From Rhodococcus rhodnii (lineage in GTDB: Bacteria; Actinomycetota; Actinomycetes; Mycobacteriales; Pseudonocardiaceae): 64,000 nt of DNA. A model generated the notes under the pieces. The model ran no database searches and had not been told where the DNA came from. It was given only the letters and a program-made list of their open reading frames with translations. Both the position numbers and the translations under genes were made by a program. The first letter of the stretch is position 1; each line of letters begins with the position of its first letter. The DNA is taken from positions 1 to 64,000 of the forward strand of contig JOAA01000040.1 of assembly GCA_000720375.1 (NCBI GenBank). The letters run 5' to 3'. This document shows positions 55,043-64,000 of this stretch, piece after piece.

Positions 55043-57106
55043 ATGAGGAAACGCGGATGGGGTCTTACGACCGCCACCGTGCTGCTCCTGTCCACCGTCA
55101 CATTCAGCTTTCCCACCACCGCCAACGCGGACTTATCCGCCGCCGACGAGCTCTCGCTCGTCCGCGTGCAACTGCCGACCGAAGCCATGTTCGACGAGCT
55201 CCTCGCAAGTGGTGCGGACATCGCTGCCAGACCCCGGATGGACGACGGCAGCCTGCTCGTCGACCTCGTTCTCAACGACGGCCAGCTCGACGCGCTGATC
55301 GCGCGCGGCGCGAAGACCGTGCAGGTGATCCAAGGCCCGGGCGACGCGCAGGCGCGTTTCGCCGAGTCACAGCGTTCCGGCCAGCGCGCGGCCGCCGCGG
55401 ACACGCTGCATTTCCTGTCCGCCAACTGGTGGAGCTCCGAGGGCCGTACGTTCTTGCAGACGCTCGTGGCGACGACGGCGATCGCGGATCCGGACGTCGA
55501 AATCACCGTCACGTGGACCGCCGCGAACGGCGCCACGGGATCGTTCCCGTTGCGGCGCTTCGTGGACGCGGGCGAGTACCAGTACCACGTCGCTGATCCG
55601 CAGGTTCTGCCAGCGCAGCCAACGAAGGTCACGGCGTCGTCCAGCCTGGGCGGGGTGAGCCGCGTCGTGACACCGACGGCGTGGCCGGGTGCCACTCCAC
55701 CGCCGCTGCCGGCCGGGTACCAGAAGGACTTCATCGACGCCTACATGACGCCGACCGACATCAAGGCCAGGATCGCCCGCCTGGGGCGGCAATATCCGAA
55801 CCTGGTGGAGGTCGTCGACCTGCCACACAAGACGCAGGGCTACCGCCGCACCGCGACCGCCTACCTCGGTGACCCGGCGAACGCCGCGGTTGTCGTGGAA
55901 TCCAAGCAGTTCGGCGACCAGGGCCCGAACGGCTGGCAGGTCAAGACGGTCAACCCCGGCAAGCCGAACCAGCCGGCGCAGGCCACTTGGCGCGACCGCG
56001 TGCTGACCGTCTCGCTCGCGACCGACAACACCGGCGCGGTGATCAGTACGACCGACCAGATCGCGGCGCTGATCTCGGCGCGTTTCCCGCAGCGCTTCAC
56101 CGCGTTCGTCGAGGACGGCTCCGCGGGCAAGGCCATGCCGGTCGCCGGACCGACCACAATGGACGATGGACTGGACGGTTCCGTGTCGCGTAAACCGTGG
56201 ACCGTGCAGGCGTTGCGGATCGGCGTGCACCGCGACGGTTCGCGTATCGGAGTGCTCGCCTACTCGCAGGAACACGCGCGGGAATGGGGAACCCCGCTCG
56301 TCACGCTCGAGTTCGCCGAGCGGCTGCTCGCCAACTACGCGACCGACGCCGCCACCAGGCAGCTGCTGGAGAGCGTCGAGGTCTTCGTGATCCCGGTGGT
56401 CAACCCGGACGGGGCGAACTACTCGTTCAACGACGCCAGCTTCCAGCGCAAGAACCTGGTGAACCACTGCACCGGCGCGCAGCGCGACCCGCGCAACGCC
56501 GACTCGTGGGGCGTGGACATCAACCGTAACTACACCGTCGGCTCGATATTCGACGGCTACGTCGGCGCGTCGATCACCAACTGCCTGTCCGGCACGTACG
56601 CGGGCACGGCGGAGCTTTCGGAGGCGGAGTCGAACAACGTCATCGCGCTGGCGAAGGCACATGACAACATCAAGTTCGCGATGAACGTGCACAGCTACGG
56701 CGGGTACTTCATGTGGCCGCCGGGTGCGTACGCCATGCCGGGCCGCGTCACGTTGCCACGGCCGTCGGCTGAGGAAGGCGCGATGTTCCAGGCGTCCGCG
56801 AAGCGGATCGTCGGTGCGATCTCGGCATCGCGGGGCACGGTGACGTGGCCGTCGCGCACCGGCCCGGTCGCGGACGTGCTGTACTCGGCGGCCGGCAACT
56901 CGGCCGACCAGCTGTACTACGAGCTCGGCATCTTCGCGTGGGACTTCGAGATCGGCAACGACCGCTGGAACCCGCAGACCAACCGGTGGGAGGCCGTCGG
57001 CTTCCAGCCGCCGTTCGCCGAGGCGCACGCCGAATCCCAGGAGTACGCCGAAGGTCTGGTCGAGCTGCTGAGGGTGGCGCGGGACTACGACCGACAAGGC
57101 CGCTGA
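55043..57106 (+). CDS. Secreted M14 zinc carboxypeptidase
   Basis: Protein of 687 residues with a Sec signal (about 1-33). A pro-domain-like N-terminal region of about 230 residues precedes the peptidase. The zinc ligands are H411 and E414 (QEHAREW), with NVHSYGGYFMWP supplying the later His; INRNY carries the substrate Arg and WDFEIG the catalytic Glu. A large segment is inserted between the domain start and the HxxE. It would remove C-terminal amino acids from peptides outside the cell. GGGAGG precedes the ATG. It ends just before a strong terminator. Confidence 0.9.
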   Translation: MRKRGWGLTTATVLLLSTVTFSFPTTANADLSAADELSLVRVQLPTEAMFDELLASGADIAARPRMDDGSLLVDLVLNDGQLDALIARGAKTVQVIQGPGDAQARFAESQRSGQRAAAADTLHFLSANWWSSEGRTFLQTLVATTAIADPDVEITVTWTAANGATGSFPLRRFVDAGEYQYHVADPQVLPAQPTKVTASSSLGGVSRVVTPTAWPGATPPPLPAGYQKDFIDAYMTPTDIKARIARLGRQYPNLVEVVDLPHKTQGYRRTATAYLGDPANAAVVVESKQFGDQGPNGWQVKTVNPGKPNQPAQATWRDRVLTVSLATDNTGAVISTTDQIAALISARFPQRFTAFVEDGSAGKAMPVAGPTTMDDGLDGSVSRKPWTVQALRIGVHRDGSRIGVLAYSQEHAREWGTPLVTLEFAERLLANYATDAATRQLLESVEVFVIPVVNPDGANYSFNDASFQRKNLVNHCTGAQRDPRNADSWGVDINRNYTVGSIFDGYVGASITNCLSGTYAGTAELSEAESNNVIALAKAHDNIKFAMNVHSYGGYFMWPPGAYAMPGRVTLPRPSAEEGAMFQASAKRIVGAISASRGTVTWPSRTGPVADVLYSAAGNSADQLYYELGIFAWDFEIGNDRWNPQTNRWEAVGFQPPFAEAHAESQEYAEGLVELLRVARDYDRQGR

Positions 57107-57119
57107 CCCGAAAGACACA

Positions 57120-57152
57120 CGGGCCCGGGAAGCGTCGCGCTTCCCGGGCCCG
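57120..57152 (+). terminator. Strong stem-loop terminator after M14 peptidase
   Basis: A 15-bp perfect stem whose arms run 57120-57134 and 57138-57152 closes a TCG triloop, starting 14 bases past the stop. Confidence 0.8.
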
Positions 57153-57167
57153 CGGCAATTCGAGGGC

Positions 57168-57178
57168 CGAAAGTTTCG
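57168..57178. promoter_or_regulatory. Xylanase-type operator CGAAAGTTTCG
   Basis: CGAAAGTTTCG is a palindrome (odd centre) of the kind I recall upstream of Streptomyces xylanase genes and bound by BxlR-like regulators. It lies 280 bases before the GH11 start; a second cluster is at 57287. Confidence 0.6.
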
Positions 57179-57286
57179 ATTCCACCGGGCCGATCAATGC
57201 CCGCCGTGGAGATCAAATCCGGATTCCACTCGGACCTTTCCAGCAATTACGTGCGGAGCGCAGGTCCTCGACAACCCGGCGATTAT

Positions 57287-57306
57287 CGAAACTTTTCCGA
57301 AAGTTG
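57287..57306. promoter_or_regulatory. Second xylanase-type operator cluster
   Basis: CGAAACTTTTC and CGAAAGTTG lie back to back and each match half or most of CGAAASTTTCG. They sit about 150 bases before the GH11 GTG. Apart from this, the site at 57168 and the terminator, I see nothing in the 351-base gap before GH11. Confidence 0.5.
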
Positions 57307-57457
57307 TTGACTACCCTGCGCAGGCGGTTCGATACTGGCGTCATCCGGCAGAACCCATCCCCTGCCCATCCGGGTCGCCGCGAGAATCGTTCGGCCCATT
57401 CCCACGCCGGGTCATATCGCGCTGCCCGATTTCTGTCGCCCTCAGCGAGGAGGAGAC

Positions 57458-58132
57458 GTGCACTGGGAAGACAATCCGATCACCCGTCGCGGATTCATGG
57501 GCCGCGCAGGCGCATTGGCGCTGGCCACGTCCACGCTCGTACTGCCGGGAACGGCACACGCCCAGACCGTGACCACGAACCAGACCGGCACCCACAACGG
57601 GTTCTACTACTCGTTCTGGACCGACGCACAGGGAACCGTGTCGATGACAATGGGTTCCGGCGGCCAATACAGCACATCGTGGCGGAACACCGGGAACTTC
57701 GTGTGCGGTAAAGGCTGGAGCAATGGCAGCAGGCGCACGGTGAACTACTCGGGCAGCTTCAACCCGTCCGGCAACGGTTACCTCTGCCTTTACGGATGGA
57801 CTTCCAACCCGCTGGTGGAGTACTACATCGTAGACAATTACGGCACCTATCGGCCGACCGGCGAACACCGAGGGACAGTCACCAGCGACGGCGGTACGTA
57901 CGACATCTACCGCACAATGCGCTACAACGCGCCATCGGTCGAAGGCACGAGGACATTCCCGCAATTCTGGAGTGTCCGGCAACAACGCCGGACCGGCGGC
58001 AGCATCACCACCGGAAACCACTTCGACGCATGGTCACGAGCCGGAATGGGTCTCGGCGCCTTCCGCTACTACATGATCATGGCGACCGAGGGATACCAGA
58101 GCAGCGGCAACTCCAACATCACCGTGCGCTGA
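57458..58132 (+). CDS. Secreted GH11 endo-1,4-beta-xylanase
   Basis: Protein of 224 residues. [17 protein letters not shown] is a twin-arginine signal. The GH11 jelly roll has nucleophile E121 ([12 protein letters not shown]) and acid/base E211 (ATEGYQSSG), with the thumb region [12 protein letters not shown] single catalytic domain, no binding module. GAGGAGG before the GTG at 57458 fixes the start. Two xylanase-type palindromes upstream suggest xylan control. Confidence 0.95.
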   Translation: MHWEDNPITRRGFMGRAGALALATSTLVLPGTAHAQTVTTNQTGTHNGFYYSFWTDAQGTVSMTMGSGGQYSTSWRNTGNFVCGKGWSNGSRRTVNYSGSFNPSGNGYLCLYGWTSNPLVEYYIVDNYGTYRPTGEHRGTVTSDGGTYDIYRTMRYNAPSVEGTRTFPQFWSVRQQRRTGGSITTGNHFDAWSRAGMGLGAFRYYMIMATEGYQSSGNSNITVR

Positions 58133-58149
58133 ACCCGTCGCCCAACCGT

Positions 58150-58185
58150 CAGTCGCGTGGTCGGTTCCCGCCGACCACGCGACTG
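58150..58185. terminator. Bidirectional 15-bp stem-loop terminator
   Basis: The arms CAGTCGCGTGGTCGG and CCGACCACGCGACTG are perfect complements around a 6-base loop, between the convergent GH11 gene and the small secreted-protein gene. Confidence 0.8.
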
Positions 58186-58193
58186 ATGAGCGC

Positions 58194-58474
58194 TCACCGG
58201 TACGAACAACTCCACTTGAGCGGCCCGTAGTCGAAGGCATGGCCGTAGATCAGGTCGTCATCACCGACGACGACGGAGCTGTTGGCGTGCTTGACACCAT
58301 CCGGCAACGGAAGCTCGGTGACCGTGCCGTCGTTGTCCAGATCGACGGGTCGTACCCCTCGGGTGTCTTGATCTTCTCGACCACCCACCGGCATGTGTCG
58401 GCCTGTGCAGGTATCGCGAAGACCATTCCTGCCGCGAGCACCGCCGCGGCAGGAATGCCAAACCGCTTGTGCAC
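58194..58474 (-). pseudogene. Small secreted protein, apparently frameshifted
   Basis: A GTG at 58474 (AGGGGG upstream) starts a clean signal peptide ending IPAQADTCRWVVEKIKTPEG. The frame then turns into unlikely sequence, while the next frame continues VRPVDLDNDGTVTELPLPDG and ends FDYGPLKWSCSY. Adding one base in the CCCC run at 58355-58358 (GGGG on the coding strand) joins them into a protein of about 93 residues with a secreted, Asp-rich core and two to three cysteines. I do not recognise the family. It may be an intact gene with a sequencing error. Confidence 0.6.
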
Positions 58475-58541
58475 AAATCCCCCTCTGATGGCTTCCATCC
58501 CTCGAAGCGCATCATCCCGAGGCGATCTTGCGGTTTTCTTC

Positions 58542-60770
58542 TCACTCGCGGCACTCTTCGGCTTGGCCTGCCGCGAACGACGCCACCCAGGCCAGTGCCG
58601 AGTTCCAGTTGATGGCGACCTCGTTGGTCGACCACGAGCCGATGTCGTCGATGTAGCACATCGCCGCGGCGCAGCCTTTCAGCTTGTCCTGGGCGACCGG
58701 GTCCTGGATACCGGAGTTCGGGCCACCGGCCAGTGAACCCGCCGGCGGGTTGGGCAGGGCCGGATCCGCCTGGTGCGCCCAGAAACGGTGGTGCTGGTTG
58801 CGTGCGTCGCGCTCGCCGTACCCGGTCACGTACGACACGTTCAGCGGATTCCGGCCGAGCACGTAGTCCAGTCCATTGAGGACAGCATTGCGGTACGCGG
58901 TGTTCCGTGTCAGGTCATAGGCTGTGCCGAGGACGACGAGATTGTTCAGTACCTGACTGTTGGATCCCCACACGTACTGTCCACCTGAAGGCGCGTACGG
59001 GATTCCGTAAGCCTGGCTGCGCGCTGTGGCGAGAAGTTTGTCGGCACCGGCGATCACGGAACGCCGCACCCGTTGCCGATCGGGCAGCCGACTGGGGACA
59101 GTGGCCAAATTCAGCCGGCCCAGCGCCGCGACCGACTGCCAGGAGAAACCGTCCACAGTGAACACATCGGCGGTGTGCACCGGCGAGGACGTGACGAAGT
59201 CCCGGTATTCCGGTGCGCCTGTGGTGAGGTACAACTCAGCCGCGGCCCAGTAGAACTCGTCTGTCACGTTGGTGTCATCGTACGTGCCACCGCCGTTTCC
59301 GTCCGATGTGGACGCGTAGATGGCCGGATTCGCCTTGGCCGCGGACCACGCCTGCCGGGCTGCCGCGAGGCAGCGAGTGGCGAACGCCCGGTCGTACGGC
59401 GAGAACAGCCGTGCACACTGAGCCGCGGTCGCGGCCAGGTTCAACGTCGCCGCCGTGGACACCGGATGGAGCTCGCGGAGCTTGGGATCCAGATGCGGCA
59501 ACTGCGGCAGCCCGGTCCATTCGTTGTCATGGATCTTGTGGTGTGCCATCCCGGCGAACGGCTTGCCGACCGGAACCTGCATCCGCAGCAGGAAATCCAG
59601 CTGCCAGCGCGCCTCGTCGAGGATGTCGGGCGTCCCGTTGCCACGCTCAGGGACACGGAGTTTGCCGTCGCCGAGGGTGCCCGGATGGTACTTCACCCGC
59701 TCGAACTCGTTCATCAGCTGAGCCACCGCGATGCCGCCATTCACCACGTACTTGCCGTGGTCGCCCGCGTCGTACCAACCACCGCGCACATCCAGCCGGT
59801 AGTCGCACACACCGGGCTGGCAGGGAACGTCCGTATCACCTTGGTTCGGTGCAACCCCGAGATGCGCGGCCGGACGGGCGTGCGCGGGCCCGACGAGTGC
59901 TGCGTCGATCGGGATCCCGCTGCGCTGGTGGTAGAAGAAGGCCAGCGAGTCCGATCGCAGCCGCTGGTAGAAGTCGCCGCCGATGTCGAACGGGACACTG
60001 GTCTCGCCGTCGGCGCTGAGCGTATAACCCTTGCCGGCCAACGCCGAGCTGAAGTCGATCAGGTGCGTATTCTGCCGCGAGGTCGGGTCGATTCCTTGCG
60101 GCTTGGTGGTTCCGCTCGCCGCAACGGCGCCGTCGGGCTTGCGCAGCTGCCAGGCCACTGGATCCGTTGACGTGGTGACCAGCGTGCCGTGCTTCGCCGC
60201 ATTGGGCAGGTATCCGGTCTGGTTGACCCGCACCCGCGGTCCAGTGTCCGGTATGTACGGAGGCGGTGCCGTTCCACCGGCCAACGACACGTTGTCGACA
60301 CAGAACGTGAACGCCGTCGGGCTGCCGCCGATCTGGAAGGTCACCTGCGCTTTGGCGGTATCGACGCTGGAGGTGAAGCGGAACTCGGCCCGGCTGTCCG
60401 CAGCGGTCAGCGAGACCTGTTGGGACAGCTGAGGAGTGTATGGCGGATCCGACAACTGCACGTTCGCCCGGATGGTGACCGGAGTGGACGCCGATGCGGT
60501 GAACGCGAAGACGTAGGGCTCCCCCGCAACCAGGTCGATCTCGTTCTGGCCGATGCTCGCATCCCACGGATTGACGGTGCCCTCGGGCACGGTCGCGCAT
60601 AACCGGCCATCGACCACTGCGGCGGGCGCATTCGCCGTCCACCACCATGGTGCGGTGCCGGCATCGAAACCACCGTTGGTGATCTGCTCGGCGGGCTCGG
60701 CCTCAGCCGCGACGGGTGCAGCCAGTACGAGCGAGATTCCCAGTAAGGCACTGACCATCGTGCGGGGCAT
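58542..60770 (-). CDS. Secreted GH9 endoglucanase with CBM4/9 and Ig domains
   Basis: Protein of 742 residues. Sec signal (about 1-24), a CBM4/9-like jelly roll (about 25-170), a CelD-type Ig domain (about 180-270), then the GH9 (alpha/alpha)6 barrel. Catalytic base region D334/D337 (YDAGDHG), substrate His in NQHHRFW and catalytic acid E717 (STNEVAINW) are all present. It would cut cellulose or mixed beta-glucan. The ATG at 60770 has GGAAGGGAAG upstream and begins the signal; upstream frame is a shadow of the mannanase gene. It lies 20 bases after the mannanase gene, so both share its CebR-type promoter. Confidence 0.92.
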   Translation of the reverse strand: MPRTMVSALLGISLVLAAPVAAEAEPAEQITNGGFDAGTAPWWWTANAPAAVVDGRLCATVPEGTVNPWDASIGQNEIDLVAGEPYVFAFTASASTPVTIRANVQLSDPPYTPQLSQQVSLTAADSRAEFRFTSSVDTAKAQVTFQIGGSPTAFTFCVDNVSLAGGTAPPPYIPDTGPRVRVNQTGYLPNAAKHGTLVTTSTDPVAWQLRKPDGAVAASGTTKPQGIDPTSRQNTHLIDFSSALAGKGYTLSADGETSVPFDIGGDFYQRLRSDSLAFFYHQRSGIPIDAALVGPAHARPAAHLGVAPNQGDTDVPCQPGVCDYRLDVRGGWYDAGDHGKYVVNGGIAVAQLMNEFERVKYHPGTLGDGKLRVPERGNGTPDILDEARWQLDFLLRMQVPVGKPFAGMAHHKIHDNEWTGLPQLPHLDPKLRELHPVSTAATLNLAATAAQCARLFSPYDRAFATRCLAAARQAWSAAKANPAIYASTSDGNGGGTYDDTNVTDEFYWAAAELYLTTGAPEYRDFVTSSPVHTADVFTVDGFSWQSVAALGRLNLATVPSRLPDRQRVRRSVIAGADKLLATARSQAYGIPYAPSGGQYVWGSNSQVLNNLVVLGTAYDLTRNTAYRNAVLNGLDYVLGRNPLNVSYVTGYGERDARNQHHRFWAHQADPALPNPPAGSLAGGPNSGIQDPVAQDKLKGCAAAMCYIDDIGSWSTNEVAINWNSALAWVASFAAGQAEECRE

Positions 60771-60790
60771 GTGACTTCCCTTCCCGGTAC

Positions 60791-62410
60791 TCAGCTCGTC
60801 GCGCAGGTGTTTCCGTTGAGGCTGAACGAAGTCGGCGCCGGGTTCGCCCCGGTGTGGGTGCCGTTGAAGCCGATGCTGGCGGCGGCATTCGGCGCCAGCG
60901 TGCCGTTCCACGTCAGGTTGGTCGCGGTGACGTCAGCGCTGCCTGTCGATTGCGTCCACGTGGCGCTCCAGCCAGGCGGGGTGAGCCGCTGGCCGGCGGC
61001 GTACGTGAAGGCCAAGGTCCAGCCGTTGATTGCGCTGGCCCCGGTGTTCGTGATGGTGACGGTTGCGGTGTATCCGTTGGAGCCCCAGTTCGTGGCGCCG
61101 TAGGTCACCTTGCACGTCCTGTCGCCGCCGCCGGCTGTCGTGGTCACGGTGACAATCCCGGAGTTCGCCGAGAAGTTCGGCACAGCATCGCGGGCTCGCA
61201 CCTGGTACCGGTAGGTAGTCGACGGGGTCAGACCGGTGTTGGTGAACGTCGTTGTGCCGGACGTGCCAACCAAGGAGAACGCGCCGCTTCCGGTCGCACG
61301 GTAGACCTCATATCCAGTCACACCGACGTTGTCCGTCGAGGGCGTCCAGGTCAGCGTGGCACTGCTTGACGTCACGGCGGATGCCGTTGGCGTGCCAGGG
61401 GTGGTCGGCGGTTCGGTGTCCCCGCCGCCGCCTCCGTAGATGGTGGCTTCGCGCGAGGTCTGTCGAATTCCATTGGGGCCGTTGAGGACCCGTTCGCCCC
61501 AAGGAGTGAGGCTGGCGGGGTTGAACGCGGTCACCATGTCCAGGTACTCGACACCGCCGCTGTTGCCGCTCCACGACCAGCCGAGGTAGCCGATGCCACG
61601 GGACTGCGCCTGCGCCATGATCGTGTCTTCATCGGGGTTGCCGTCCGAGTGGTTGTGCCCGAACTCGCCGACCACGAGCGGCAAACCGGCGGTCCGGAAC
61701 GCGTCGAAGTACGCGTTGATCTCGGCCGCGGTGTCGTACACGCCGTACATGTGGATGGAGAAGACCGTGTTGCGCTGCGGGTCGGCGTTGAACACCGACG
61801 CCGCGTTGTCCCGCATGATGTTCTGCCAGTCCTGGCCCCACATCGGCGCGTCAGCCATGATCAGGTGCTGCAGTCCGGCACCGCGCAACCGTGCGATGGC
61901 ATTGGACGTCGCGCTCGCCCAGGTCGCGCTGACCTGCTGGTTGTTACCGAAAGGCTCGTTGCCCAGGTTGACGACGACGTAGTTCTCCTGGCCCTTGAGC
62001 GCGCTCGCGACACTGATCCAGTAACTGGCCGCCTGATCAAGGCTCGCGGCCGCGCCCTCCTCACCGAAACCGGTGGTGTCGTGCGCCTCCAGCACACAGA
62101 TCAGGCGCGACTGCTTGCACAGCGAGATGACGTTGGTGACCTCGGCGGCGGACGTCGGCCCCCACCGCTGACCACTGCCGAGCACGACCCGGACCGTGTT
62201 GGCGCCGAAGGACTTGATGTTCGCGTACGAACTGGTTTGGCTCTGGTACCACACATGCGGGTGGTTCACGCCGCGCATCACGAACGTACTGCCGTTCGCC
62301 TCGACGACCCTGGTGCCGGAAACCCGCAGCCCGACCGCCGCCGCTTCCGCGGCAGGCACAGCCGTCAGCGCGCCCGCGCTCAACACAAGAGCCATCGCGA
62401 GCATCCTCAT
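60791..62410 (-). CDS. Secreted GH5_8 beta-mannanase with Fn3 and CBM2
   Basis: Protein of 539 residues: Sec signal (about 1-24), GH5 barrel (about 25-325), fibronectin type III domain (about 340-425) and a C-terminal CBM2 (about 432-539, starting with a Cys and ending GNTCATS). [19 protein letters not shown] then [10 protein letters not shown], and [12 protein letters not shown], are typical of subfamily 8 mannanases. Acid/base is E152 (NLGNEPFG), nucleophile E249 (VVGEFGHN). The CBM2 would bind crystalline cellulose, keeping the mannanase on the plant wall. GAGGTGA precedes the ATG. A CebR-type palindrome 35 bases upstream ties it to cellulose sensing. Confidence 0.88.
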   Translation of the reverse strand: MRMLAMALVLSAGALTAVPAAEAAAVGLRVSGTRVVEANGSTFVMRGVNHPHVWYQSQTSSYANIKSFGANTVRVVLGSGQRWGPTSAAEVTNVISLCKQSRLICVLEAHDTTGFGEEGAAASLDQAASYWISVASALKGQENYVVVNLGNEPFGNNQQVSATWASATSNAIARLRGAGLQHLIMADAPMWGQDWQNIMRDNAASVFNADPQRNTVFSIHMYGVYDTAAEINAYFDAFRTAGLPLVVGEFGHNHSDGNPDEDTIMAQAQSRGIGYLGWSWSGNSGGVEYLDMVTAFNPASLTPWGERVLNGPNGIRQTSREATIYGGGGGDTEPPTTPGTPTASAVTSSSATLTWTPSTDNVGVTGYEVYRATGSGAFSLVGTSGTTTFTNTGLTPSTTYRYQVRARDAVPNFSANSGIVTVTTTAGGGDRTCKVTYGATNWGSNGYTATVTITNTGASAINGWTLAFTYAAGQRLTPPGWSATWTQSTGSADVTATNLTWNGTLAPNAAASIGFNGTHTGANPAPTSFSLNGNTCATS

Positions 62411-62444
62411 CAGTCACCTCACTGTGGCCTGACCACCCGGATTC

Positions 62445-62458
62445 TGGGAGCGCTCCCA
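62445..62458. promoter_or_regulatory. CebR-type operator before the mannanase/GH9 operon
   Basis: TGGGAGCGCTCCCA is a perfect palindrome identical to the core at 8975 before GH74. In the 335-base divergent gap 62411-62745 this is the only signal I see. Confidence 0.85.
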
Positions 62459-62745
62459 GAGACGGACTGTATCCGGTCAGCGACACAATGACACTCCGCC
62501 AATCGGCCCAGAGCACTCCGGAGCCGGGCTGGGCGACCGGAGCATCCGTTGAACCGGCCGTCCGGAATCGGCCGTCACGCTCGCGACGACCCGGGCAGCG
62601 AAATCCCACGCGGAAACGGAATGACAGGTTGCCGCGGTTCGGACCGTGCGACGAGAGCGGAGGCGATACCTGGTTCGCGCGCACGAAGACACCCGCCATC
62701 GGCCCGGGCAGGCTCCCTACGAGGGGAATGCCTGTTGGAGGCCTG

Positions 62746-64000
62746 ATGAGAACGGTCATGAGAATCGCGGCGGCGGGCACGGTGACACTGACCCTCGCGG
62801 CCTGTGGTGGTACCGCGGACCCCGCTGGGAGCCAGAACCTCGTCAACGGCAAGACGTTCACGATGGTCCTGCCCGGCGACCCGGGCAATCTCGATCCGCA
62901 CTTCACCTCGCTCGCGGTCACCATGCAGGTCGACCGGTTCCTCTACGACTCGCTGATCGCCATCGACAAGGACGGCAAGACTGTTCCCGGACTCGCCGAG
63001 AAGTGGGACACGACCACTACCACGGCGACTTTCACGCTGCGCAAGGGAATCACCTGTTCCGACGGCAGCCCGCTGACCGCGGCCACCGTCGCCGCCAACA
63101 TCAGTTTCGTCGGTGACCCGAAGAACTCCTCCAGCCGGATCGGGGTTTACGTTCCGCCCGGCGCGACCGCCACCGCCGATGAAGCCGCCGGCACCGTGAC
63201 GGTCACGTCGCCCGTGCCGCACTCGTTCCTGGACCGCGCGATCGGTCAGCTGCATATCGTGTGCGACAAGGGAATGCAGGACCGTTCGGTGCTCAAACAA
63301 GGTGCGAGCGGGACCGGGTTGTTCAAGGTGACCGAGGTCGTTCCGGGCGATCATTTCACGCTCGAGCGGCGCAAGGACTACGCGTGGGGTCCTGGCGACT
63401 GGAAAGCCGACCAGCAAGGCCTGCCGGACAGGGTGACCCTGCGCATCGTCGCCAACGAGAGCACCGCGGTGAACCTGCTGCTGTCCGGCGAGGTCAACGC
63501 GGCCGGGGTGATCGGGCCGGACCAGCAACGCCTGCAGGCGCAGAAAACCTTGCAACGCGACGTGATGGCGATGTTCGGCGAGCTGTGGTTCAACCAGAAG
63601 CCCGGCCTGCCGGGCGCGGACGTCGCGGTCCGCCGAGGCCTGACGCAGGCGCTTGACCTCGGCCAGCTGACCCAGGTGCTGACCAGTGGAACCGGCCAAC
63701 TTGCCAAAGGCCTTGTCGCGCCGGGTATGACGCCGTGCGATCCGGACACCATCAGCGGCAAGCTGCCCGCGCACGACGTGGAAAAAGCCAAGGCCACACT
63801 CGACGATGCGGGATGGCGAGCCGGACCTGACGGCATCCGCGTCAAAGACGGCAAACGGCTGGCGATCACCATCTACTACACCACCGAGCTGGGCACGACC
63901 ATGCAGGCCACGGCCGAGCTGATGCAGAAGTTCTGGCAGCCGATCGGCGTCGAGGTGGCGTTGAAGGGAGCCACCCACGCCGAGCTCAGCCAGGTGATCG
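62746..64000 (+). CDS. Peptide/oligosaccharide-type solute-binding lipoprotein (partial)
   Basis: Open to the window end (at least 418 residues). A lipoprotein signal ends LTLAAC (C20). The rest is the family 5 fold of DppA/OppA-like proteins: PGDPGNLDPHFTS, LYDSLIAIDKDGKTVPGLAEKW, FTLRKGITCSDGSPLTA and AVRRGLTQALDL. Such proteins capture peptides, nickel or, in some actinomycetes and Thermotoga, cello- or manno-oligosaccharides for an ABC importer. It diverges from the CebR-linked mannanase operon, so an oligosaccharide cargo is possible. TTGGAGG precedes the ATG at 62746. Permease genes would be expected to the right. Confidence 0.88.
   Translation, partial: MRTVMRIAAAGTVTLTLAACGGTADPAGSQNLVNGKTFTMVLPGDPGNLDPHFTSLAVTMQVDRFLYDSLIAIDKDGKTVPGLAEKWDTTTTTATFTLRKGITCSDGSPLTAATVAANISFVGDPKNSSSRIGVYVPPGATATADEAAGTVTVTSPVPHSFLDRAIGQLHIVCDKGMQDRSVLKQGASGTGLFKVTEVVPGDHFTLERRKDYAWGPGDWKADQQGLPDRVTLRIVANESTAVNLLLSGEVNAAGVIGPDQQRLQAQKTLQRDVMAMFGELWFNQKPGLPGADVAVRRGLTQALDLGQLTQVLTSGTGQLAKGLVAPGMTPCDPDTISGKLPAHDVEKAKATLDDAGWRAGPDGIRVKDGKRLAITIYYTTELGTTMQATAELMQKFWQPIGVEVALKGATHAELSQVI

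Noticed and set aside
60791..62410. GH5 enzyme as an endocellulase
   Set aside because: The CBM2 and GH9 neighbour suggested cellulase, but the VNHPHVWY and [10 protein letters not shown] motifs fit subfamily 8 mannanases better.
62575..63978. 467-residue minus-strand open frame
   Set aside because: Antisense to the partial binding-protein gene at 62746, which has a lipobox and family 5 motifs.
1..64000. Mobile element or prophage
   Set aside because: No transposase, integrase, phage structural gene or flanking direct repeats were recognised.

Overview
The window is high-GC actinomycete DNA. Most genes use G/C at the third codon position, GTG starts are common, and there are many Sec/Tat-exported multi-domain glycosidases, LacI-family regulators, a SARP-type regulator and possibly significant TTA codons. 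The architecture looks like a soil actinobacterium, and Pseudonocardiales is my guess. I saw no rRNA, tRNA, CRISPR array, transposase or integrase.

Layout. (1) 1-760: a decaying array of ~22-bp repeats built on the octamer GGCGCGCC. (2) 760-24445: a secreted plant cell-wall degradation region. It holds a double GH43, a GH16, a diverged RbsA/RbsC-like transporter, GH74 xyloglucanase, PL1 and PL3 pectate lyases, a DUF1996 protein, a GH51/GH43-CBM42/GH127 arabinan operon, a LacI regulator, a small SnoaL-like lipoprotein and a two-component system. (3) 23435-33961: an arabinogalactan operon with its own LacI regulator, ABC sugar transporter, intracellular GH51, GH35 and secreted GH30, followed tail-to-tail by a proline racemase/hydroxyproline epimerase-like gene. 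(4) 34062-45204: an island of CHAT and caspase-like proteases: a giant CHAT protein (apparently frameshifted) facing an overlapping three-gene operon of pseudo-CHAT, CHAT and caspase. This is the least explained part of the window. (5) 45494-50167: an AraC regulator, a secreted tandem erythromycin-esterase-like protein, a scar where two truncated genes meet, and a secreted EEP-fold phosphatase/nuclease. (6) 50282-64000: GH30-CBM13, a SARP-NACHT membrane protein (frameshifted), an M14 carboxypeptidase, GH11 xylanase, a small frameshifted secreted protein, a CebR-type operon of GH5_8 mannanase and GH9 cellulase, and the start of a peptide-type solute-binding lipoprotein.

Regulation. Palindromes divide the sugar genes into apparent regulons. 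TGGGAGCGCTCCCA lies before GH74 and before the mannanase/GH9 operon. GGAAAGCGCTTTCC lies before both pectate lyases and, with one change, before the LacI gene at 18731. TGTTAGCGCTAACA lies before the double GH43 and twice at the arabinan operon. Two TGTTKACGTMAACA sites lie between the second LacI gene and the arabinogalactan operon. CGAAAGTTTCG lies before the GH11 xylanase. Secreted enzymes would release oligosaccharides from arabinan, pectin, xyloglucan, xylan, mannan and arabinogalactan; the ABC transporter would import some of them for GH51 and GH35 to finish in the cytoplasm.

Quality caution. Three loci (near 35616, 53242 and 58355) look like single genes broken by a one-base frame change. 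Two of these sit in GGGG runs where a fifth G would restore the frame. Assembly errors should be excluded before any is called a pseudogene. Family and subfamily names come from reading motifs, without any database search.
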